Origin: DATJPD01 sp035506575
GTDB taxonomy: Bacteria; Pseudomonadota; Alphaproteobacteria; CACIAM-22H2
DNA: 64,000 nucleotides
Direction of reading: 5' to 3'
NCBI GenBank assembly: GCA_035506575.1
Contig: DATJPD010000219.1
Location: forward strand, 1-64,000
Shown: in pieces, positions 58,533-64,000 of the stretch
Layout: every line of letters begins with the position of its first letter
How positions within the stretch are numbered: position 1 is the stretch's first letter
Program-made: the position numbers and the translations under genes
Notes under the pieces: generated by a model
What the model was told of the DNA's origin: nothing
The model's input: only the letters and a program-made list of their open reading frames with translations
Database searches by the model: none

Positions 58533-59055
58533 ACCGGACCTCCCCAAGCCCGCACGAGCGATACATTTAATTTGTCTTAAAATAAAGTTAATGGAAATTG
58601 AGGTTAACGGGCTTGATTCCAGGTGGTTGGCGCCAGCCGCCCGCGGCCACGGCCGCCAGCGCCATTCCTGTAAAAAGGGTGTGGCGGCAAAGGAAGGGTG
58701 GAGTGTTTGTTCGCGCGGCGCGCCGCGCATTGCATCGGCGTCGAAATCTCCCTGATCCGGCCGCGGACGCCAAAACGCGCATCGGCTGCGATGGCGTCAC
58801 TGCGCGATCGATATCATCACGCGCGACGCCGCTATCCCCGTTTCACCGACGGCACTCGCGCACGCGTCCTGACCGATCGGTCAACGACAAGGATAGACGG
58901 CATCCGCAGATGACACGCGGCAGCGCAATTGTCGCATCCACGTTCTGACGCATCACGCCACTCCTTCATCCCCCCGTTTGGTCACAAGCGCCGCATGGGA
59001 TGTGAGTGATAAACGTGACCGTGGCAATCGAACGCTGTCACGCCGGGGCGAAGCC
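58533..59055. other. Gap upstream of the NRPS genes
   Basis: About 520 bases between divergent genes. The part 58560-58612 is AT-rich (ATTTAATTTGTC, AAAATAAAGTTAATGG), the likely promoter area for the - strand gene. A terminator-like or operator structure was not found. No gene or repeat recognised. Confidence 0.45.
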
Positions 59056-60939
59056 ATGAATTTGTATTTGCCAACGACCGATCGGAACGTCGACGCAGCC
59101 GAGCAAAACCTGGAAGCGCTGCTGCGCGCGCCGCTTGTGAGCGACATGGTCGCGACCGTCGCCGCCACGGCTCCCGATTTCGTCGCGCTCTCGGCCGGGG
59201 GAGCCCGGCTGAGCTACGGCCAGCTGATCGCGGCCGCCGATCGGTGGGCCATCGAGCTGGCGTTGCTGGGCGTCGGAGCCGACGTGCCGGTGGCGATCTG
59301 CCTCGAGCGTTCGTTCGCGCAGATCGAGGCCGCTCTGGGCGTGCTGCGCGCCGGCGGGGCGTATCTGCCCCTCGATCCGGCGTGGCCCGCCGAACGCATT
59401 CGCAGCGTGCTCGAAGACGCGCGCGTTCCGGTCCTCATCGCCGCGGCGGAGCGGGCCGATGAGTTGTCCGGCAGATGGGTCGTGCTCCCTCCGGCCGCCG
59501 GACCCATCCCACCGGCGACCGGCGCCGGGTGCGCGACGCAGCTCCCGCGGGCGGCGGTCGGCCGGGACAATCTCGCCTATGTCATCTACACGTCCGGGTC
59601 GACCGGTACGCCAAAAGGCGTCGAGATCACGCATGGCAATCTGCTCAGCCTAGTCGCGTGGCACCGCGATGCGTTCCAGGTCGTCGCGCGCGACCGCGCC
59701 AGCCACGTCGCCGGGCTCGGCTTCGACGCGGCCGTCTGGGAGATCTGGCCCTATCTCACCTGCGGTGCCTCGATCGCACTCGCAGACGACGGGATCCGGA
59801 CGTCGCCCGAGCAGCTTCGCCACTGGCTCGTCGATGAGCGCATCAGCATCGCGTTCGTGCCGACGCCGCTGGCCGAGCCGCTCCTCACGTCGCCCTGGCC
59901 CGCCGACACCGCGCTCCGCGTTCTCCTGACCGGCGGCGATACCCTGCATGTCTGGCCGGATGCCGGGCTTCCGTTCGCGGTCGTCAACAATTACGGACCG
60001 ACCGAATGCACGGTCGTCGCCACCTCGGCCACCGTGGGCCCGCGGCACGCCGCAGACAAGGTGCCTGCGATCGGCCGCCCGATCGCCGGGACGCAGGTCC
60101 ATATCCTCGACACGCGGCTCCGGCCGGTGCCGACGGGCGAAATCGGCGAGATCTTCATCGGCGGCCGCGGCGTGGGCCGTGGCTATCGCCACCAGCCGGC
60201 CCTGACCGCCGAAAAGTTCATCCCCGACCCGTTCCGCCGCGGCGACCCGGGTGCGCGGCTCTATCGCACCGGCGATCTCGGGTGCCGCCTCGCCAACGGC
60301 CAGATCGCATTCCATGGCCGCGCGGACGATCAGCTGAAGCTGCGCGGCTACCGCATCGAACCGGACGAAATCTCGGCGGTCCTGAACCGGCACCCCGCCA
60401 TCGCCCAGAGCTTCGTCACCGCGCGGCCGAACGGACGCGACAAGCAGCTCGTCGCCTACGTGGTGATGGCCGGCCGAGCGGGCCCCACCACCCCCGAGCT
60501 GCGGGATTTCCTGGCGCTGAGCCTGCCCGACTACATGGTTCCGGCGGTGTTCGTGCAGCTGCGCTGCCTGCCGCTCACGACCAGCGGCAAGGTCGACCGG
60601 ACGGCGCTTCCGGCACCGACAGCCGCGAACACGCTGCCGGGTACGCCGTATCGCGTCCCGGAAACGGCGGTCGAGCAGCGCCTTGCCGGCATCCTGGCCG
60701 AGCTTCTCGCCGTCGAACGGGTCGGGGCCGACGACAACTTTTTCCTGCTTGGCGGGCACTCGCTGCTCGGCACGCAGCTGGTGATGCGCGCGCGCGAGAC
60801 ATTCAGCGTCGACCTCGCGCTGCGCGATCTCTTCGAGACCCAGACGGTGACGAAGCTCGCGGCCCTCATCGAGCAAAGGCTCGTGGAGAGCGTCGCCGCG
60901 ATGAGCGATGACGAGGCGCAGCGATCGTTGACGAGCTGA
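59056..60939 (+). CDS. NRPS module: adenylation + carrier protein, predicted leucine
   Basis: 627 residues. Adenylation domain about 30-530 with core motifs YTSGSTGTPKGV (from residue 178), NYGPTEC, GEIFIGG and YRTGDL, and the final TTSGKVDRTALP lysine. A carrier domain follows, with phosphopantetheine Ser near residue 569 in FFLLGGHSLLG. Reading the ten pocket residues against PheA gives D-A-W-F-L-G-N-V-V-K, the classic leucine code. There is no condensation domain, so it loads a free amino acid. The ATG at 59056 is chosen by domain start. A P450 gene follows 25 bases later. Confidence 0.92.
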   Translation: MNLYLPTTDRNVDAAEQNLEALLRAPLVSDMVATVAATAPDFVALSAGGARLSYGQLIAAADRWAIELALLGVGADVPVAICLERSFAQIEAALGVLRAGGAYLPLDPAWPAERIRSVLEDARVPVLIAAAERADELSGRWVVLPPAAGPIPPATGAGCATQLPRAAVGRDNLAYVIYTSGSTGTPKGVEITHGNLLSLVAWHRDAFQVVARDRASHVAGLGFDAAVWEIWPYLTCGASIALADDGIRTSPEQLRHWLVDERISIAFVPTPLAEPLLTSPWPADTALRVLLTGGDTLHVWPDAGLPFAVVNNYGPTECTVVATSATVGPRHAADKVPAIGRPIAGTQVHILDTRLRPVPTGEIGEIFIGGRGVGRGYRHQPALTAEKFIPDPFRRGDPGARLYRTGDLGCRLANGQIAFHGRADDQLKLRGYRIEPDEISAVLNRHPAIAQSFVTARPNGRDKQLVAYVVMAGRAGPTTPELRDFLALSLPDYMVPAVFVQLRCLPLTTSGKVDRTALPAPTAANTLPGTPYRVPETAVEQRLAGILAELLAVERVGADDNFFLLGGHSLLGTQLVMRARETFSVDLALRDLFETQTVTKLAALIEQRLVESVAAMSDDEAQRSLTS

Positions 60940-60964
60940 TACGCGATACGCGAAGGGAGAGCCC

Positions 60965-62221
60965 ATGACCGCTCAAGCCGCGGCACAGCATGGCCATTTC
61001 GACCCGACGCTGAGCCTGCATCGCCTGCTCGATCCCGAAGTCCTCGCCGACCCCTATCCGCTGTATCGGCGCCTGCGCGAGCACGACCCGGTCGCCTGGG
61101 ACCCGTTCCTCCACGCCTGGGTGGTGACCAGCTACGCGGGCGTGCTCACGGTCCTGCACAAATTCTCCGCCGACCGCACGCCCACCCCGGACCATTTGCG
61201 GGCGATGGGCCTCGGCTCGCTCGAGCCTGTGGCGCAGGTCATGGTGCGGCAGATGTTGTTCATGGACGCGCCGGCCCACACGCGCCTGCGGGGACTCTGC
61301 TCGAGCGCATTCATGTCGCGACGCGTCGAGACGTTGACCGCGCATATCCAGGAGATCGCGGACAGCCTGGTCGAGCGCGTGCTGCCGCAGGGACGGATGG
61401 ACATCGTCAACGACTTCGCCGCGCCCCTGCCCGCGATCGTGACCGCCGAGCTGATGGGCCTGCCGCCGGGCGACCACGACCAGCTGAAGGACTGGTCGGC
61501 CGATTTCGCGGAGATGCTCGGCAATTTCCAGCACAACCCGGACCGGGTCAGCCGCGTGCTGCGCACGGTGGGCGAGATGATCGCCTATTTCCGCTCGGCC
61601 ATGCGCGATCAGGCCGGCTCGACCGGCCAAGGGCTGATCCGCCACCTGATGACGGCGACGGTCGACGGATCGCGGCTCAGCGAGGACGAGGTGATCGCGA
61701 ACGTCATCGTCACGATGGTGGGCGGCCAGGAGACGACGACCAATCTCATCGGCAACGGCATGCTGACCTTGCTGAGGCAGCCGCGCGAGCTCTGCCGGCT
61801 GCGCGACGACCCCTCCATCATCGAGTCCGCGGTGGAGGAGCTCCTGCGCTATGAAAGCCCGAGCCAGCATACGGCGCGGCTAGCACCCGACGACCTGCAG
61901 CTCGGCGGTAAGCTCATCAAGAAGCGCCAGGCCGTGATGGCGGTCATGGCGGCCGGAAACCGCGACCCCGAGCGCTTCGACGACCCCGACCGGCTGGACC
62001 TCACGCGCGCCAACAACCGCCATCTGGCGTTCGGGTGGGGCCCGCATTTCTGCTTTGGCGCGCCGCTCGCGCGCATCGAGGGCCAGATCGCGTTCGCGAC
62101 ACTCCTTCGCCGGCTGCCGGATTTGGCCCTGGAGCCGGGAGCCTTGGTGTGGCGGCAGAATCTCGGCCTGCGCGGCCTGACGGCACTCCCGGTCACGTTC
62201 CGCGGCGGGTCGGTGCCATGA
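60965..62221 (+). CDS. Cytochrome P450, NRPS-tailoring type
   Basis: 418 residues, soluble bacterial P450. The I-helix oxygen motif is GGQETT (A/G-G-x-E-T), ExxR is in EELLR, and the heme ligand Cys363 is in FGWGPHFCFGAPLAR. Bacterial P450s next to a stand-alone A-PCP protein commonly hydroxylate the amino acid while it is tethered to the carrier, at the beta carbon. Here that would give 3-hydroxyleucine. The stop overlaps the next NRPS start by four bases (ATGA), supporting one operon. Confidence 0.92.
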   Translation: MTAQAAAQHGHFDPTLSLHRLLDPEVLADPYPLYRRLREHDPVAWDPFLHAWVVTSYAGVLTVLHKFSADRTPTPDHLRAMGLGSLEPVAQVMVRQMLFMDAPAHTRLRGLCSSAFMSRRVETLTAHIQEIADSLVERVLPQGRMDIVNDFAAPLPAIVTAELMGLPPGDHDQLKDWSADFAEMLGNFQHNPDRVSRVLRTVGEMIAYFRSAMRDQAGSTGQGLIRHLMTATVDGSRLSEDEVIANVIVTMVGGQETTTNLIGNGMLTLLRQPRELCRLRDDPSIIESAVEELLRYESPSQHTARLAPDDLQLGGKLIKKRQAVMAVMAAGNRDPERFDDPDRLDLTRANNRHLAFGWGPHFCFGAPLARIEGQIAFATLLRRLPDLALEPGALVWRQNLGLRGLTALPVTFRGGSVP

Positions 62222-64000
62222 GCGCGCGGCCGGAGCTGTCGCCGGCCAAGCGCCAGCTGCTGGACCGGCTGCTGGCGGGACAGGCCAGAACGGCCAGGAC
62301 CGCCCCGGACCGCATCAAGCCTCGGCCGGCCGGAACGATTCCGCCGATCTCCGCCGAGCAGCAGGACGTGTGGCTCCATGCGGCAATGGCGCCCGACGTG
62401 CCGCTCTACAACGAGGCGTTCACGATCCATCGCACGGGATCGTTCGATCCCGCCATCTTCGAGCGAAGCCTCAACGAGGTCGTACACCGGCTCGAGTTGT
62501 GGCGGAGCTCGTTCGAGATGCGGGACGGCAGGCTCAGCCAGATCGTGCATCCCGCCCTGCACGTCAAGCTCGATGCGGTCGACCTGACGGCGCTGCCCGC
62601 CGGCGAGCGCGAAGCGGCCGCGTTGCGCATCGCCCAAGAGGAGGCGCGGAAGCCGCTCGACCCGGCGCGGCCGCCGCTCCTGCGGGCAACGGCCATCCGG
62701 CTCGCCGAGGACATGCATCGCGTCTATGTCGCGATTCACCACCTCATCTTCGACGGCGTGTCGATCTATCGCGTGGTCATCCCCGAGCTGGTGGAGATTT
62801 ACCAGGCCCTGTGCCGTGGAGAACCACCGCGGCTGCCGGAACCGGGGCTGCAGTTCGGCGATTACGCGGTGTGGCGGGAGCAGCAGCTGGCGAGCCAGCC
62901 AATGGTGCGCGAGCTCGCCTACTGGCGGCAGGCCCTGGCCGGCGAGCTGCCGGTGCTGCGCCTGCCCACCAGCCGCCCGCGCCCGGCGTCGCCCAGTTAT
63001 CGCGGCGGCATGGAGACATTTGCGCTGGCCGACGGCGTTGCCGCGGCCTTGAAGGCGCTCAGCCGGCGCGAAGGTGTCACGCTCTACGCCACGCTGCTCG
63101 CCGCATTCAAGGTCCTGCTGCACCGCTACAGCGGGCAGGACGACATCGTGATCGGCGGCGTCACCGACATGCGCCGGCGGCCGGAGCTGGAGCGTGTCGC
63201 CGGTTATTTCCTCAACAGCATGCCGCTGCGCACGCGGCCTTCGGGCGAAGTTCCGTTCCGCGCGTATCTCGCGCAGGTGAGCGATACCGTCATCGGCGCT
63301 CTCGATGCGAGTTCGGTTCCGTTCAACCGGATCGTGCGCGAGGTCATGCCCCGCCGCGCCTCGGGACGCCACGCGTTGTTCGACATCCTGTTCTCGATCC
63401 AGCCTCCGGCACCCTCGCTGCCCGAGGGCTGGGACCTGACGCAGATGGACGTGGCGGTGGGTGCCGCGAAATTCGACCTCTATCTGGAGCTCGAAGAGCG
63501 GATCGACGGCGGCATCGTCGGGCGGTTCCTCTACAGCACCGACCTGTTCGATGCGCCGGCCATCCGGCGCATGATCGACCATTGGACGACGCTCCTCGCC
63601 GGCGTGGCGGAAGACGCGGACTGCCCGTTGGGGGCCTTGCCCTTGCTCACGCCTACCGAGGTGCAGAGCCTGATCGGCGGCGGCAGAGCTGCCGCGTGCG
63701 ATTACCCCTCGACGACCGTACACGGCCTGATCGAGGCGCAAGCGCGCCGCACGCCGGAGGCACCCGCAGTCGAGTGCCGAGGCCGCACCTGGACCTACGC
63801 CGAGCTCGACCGGCATGCGTCACGTCTGGCGGCGCATCTGCGCCGCGCCGGTGCCGCCCGCGGCGCATTGGTCGCGGGCGCTGTCGACCGGTCGCTCGAG
63901 ATGGTCGCGGCGTTGATCGCCGTGCTCAAAGCCGGCGCCGCCTACCTGCCGCTCGATCCGCACCTGCCGCCGGCGCGCCTCGCGCAATTGATCGCAGACG
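62218..64000 (+). CDS. NRPS, condensation-adenylation (truncated by window end)
   Basis: At least 594 residues, still open at the window end. SPAKRQLLDRLLAGQ opens the N-terminus. The condensation domain (about 42-470) has active-site HHLIFDG (174-180), FGDYAVWREQQL and GYFLNSMPLRTR. The HHxxxDGxS form is of the LCL class or a related hybrid type. An adenylation domain begins near residue 500 (TVHGLIEAQARRTPEAPAV, then VLKAGAAYLPLDP) and is cut off, so its substrate is unknown. It would accept the amino acid from the upstream A-PCP unit. Confidence 0.9.
   Translation, partial: MSARPELSPAKRQLLDRLLAGQARTARTAPDRIKPRPAGTIPPISAEQQDVWLHAAMAPDVPLYNEAFTIHRTGSFDPAIFERSLNEVVHRLELWRSSFEMRDGRLSQIVHPALHVKLDAVDLTALPAGEREAAALRIAQEEARKPLDPARPPLLRATAIRLAEDMHRVYVAIHHLIFDGVSIYRVVIPELVEIYQALCRGEPPRLPEPGLQFGDYAVWREQQLASQPMVRELAYWRQALAGELPVLRLPTSRPRPASPSYRGGMETFALADGVAAALKALSRREGVTLYATLLAAFKVLLHRYSGQDDIVIGGVTDMRRRPELERVAGYFLNSMPLRTRPSGEVPFRAYLAQVSDTVIGALDASSVPFNRIVREVMPRRASGRHALFDILFSIQPPAPSLPEGWDLTQMDVAVGAAKFDLYLELEERIDGGIVGRFLYSTDLFDAPAIRRMIDHWTTLLAGVAEDADCPLGALPLLTPTEVQSLIGGGRAAACDYPSTTVHGLIEAQARRTPEAPAVECRGRTWTYAELDRHASRLAAHLRRAGAARGALVAGAVDRSLEMVAALIAVLKAGAAYLPLDPHLPPARLAQLIAD

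Noticed and set aside
1..64000. CRISPR arrays, tRNA/rRNA genes, integrases and insertion sequences
   Set aside because: No regularly spaced repeats, cloverleaf-like segments, transposase or integrase motifs were recognised. A tRNAscan and CRISPR search would be needed to exclude short or degenerate cases.

Overview
The window is GC-rich (by eye about 67%), densely coded and bacterial. Several genes point to an alphaproteobacterium, most likely Rhodospirillales or a relative such as Reyranella: a DUF1465 protein, a COQ9-family protein, a three-subunit proton-pumping transhydrogenase, a cysteine-free ribosomal protein L31, a ROSE-type leader on a small heat-shock gene, and several TctC/Bug-type binding proteins. 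The lineage is an inference from gene content. The first 23 bases are a poly-G run that looks like an assembly or end artefact.

Left part (0-9 kb, mostly + strand): an EF-P modification and central-metabolism group (epmB-type aminomutase, class I aldolase, thiE, efp, suhB). Next comes a cell-envelope group: a Pro/Ala-rich OmpA-domain protein followed by a MotA/TolQ-like and MotB/OmpA-like stator pair. An SDR oxidoreductase and the remnant of an HNH-type gene follow. From 9 to 22 kb is a mosaic of single genes: an OFA-family MFS transporter, a PhzS-like FAD monooxygenase, XRE and HxlR regulators, DoxX, DUF4242, a CLC channel with CBS domains, small secreted proteins, an overlapping lipoprotein/response regulator/histidine kinase set, and glycine-zipper and 17-kDa-antigen-like envelope proteins.

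Middle (22-36 kb): housekeeping genes. These are an MsbA-like ABC exporter with cyaY, rpmE (with a long basic tail), a DUF1465 gene, hsp20 under a sigma-32-like promoter and ROSE-like thermometer, metY with a hydrolase, pfk, a YdcH-like protein, a GGDEF cyclase, purE-purK with a Bug receptor, COQ9-family, def, rpsU and panC.

36-48 kb: a complete respiratory nitrate reductase operon on the - strand: narK (fused NarK1-NarK2), narG, narH, narJ, narI, a parvulin and nnrS. It is transcribed away from a Crp/Fnr-type regulator. The shared intergenic region carries two perfect TTGAT-CTAG-ATCAA operators. From 48 to 58 kb lie a serine hydrolase, an acyl-CoA-dehydrogenase-like flavoprotein that appears to start at CTG overlapping a fumarylacetoacetase-family gene, pntAA-pntAB-pntB, an HpcH/HpaI aldolase, two solute-binding proteins and an unknown protein.

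Right end (59-64 kb): the start of a nonribosomal peptide cluster that runs out of the window. It has a stand-alone adenylation-carrier protein whose binding-pocket residues match the leucine code, a cytochrome P450, and an overlapping condensation-adenylation NRPS. The arrangement suggests that leucine is loaded on the carrier protein and oxidised by the P450, probably at the beta carbon, before incorporation. This is the most promising accessory system here. No tRNA, rRNA, CRISPR array, integrase or insertion sequence was recognised.
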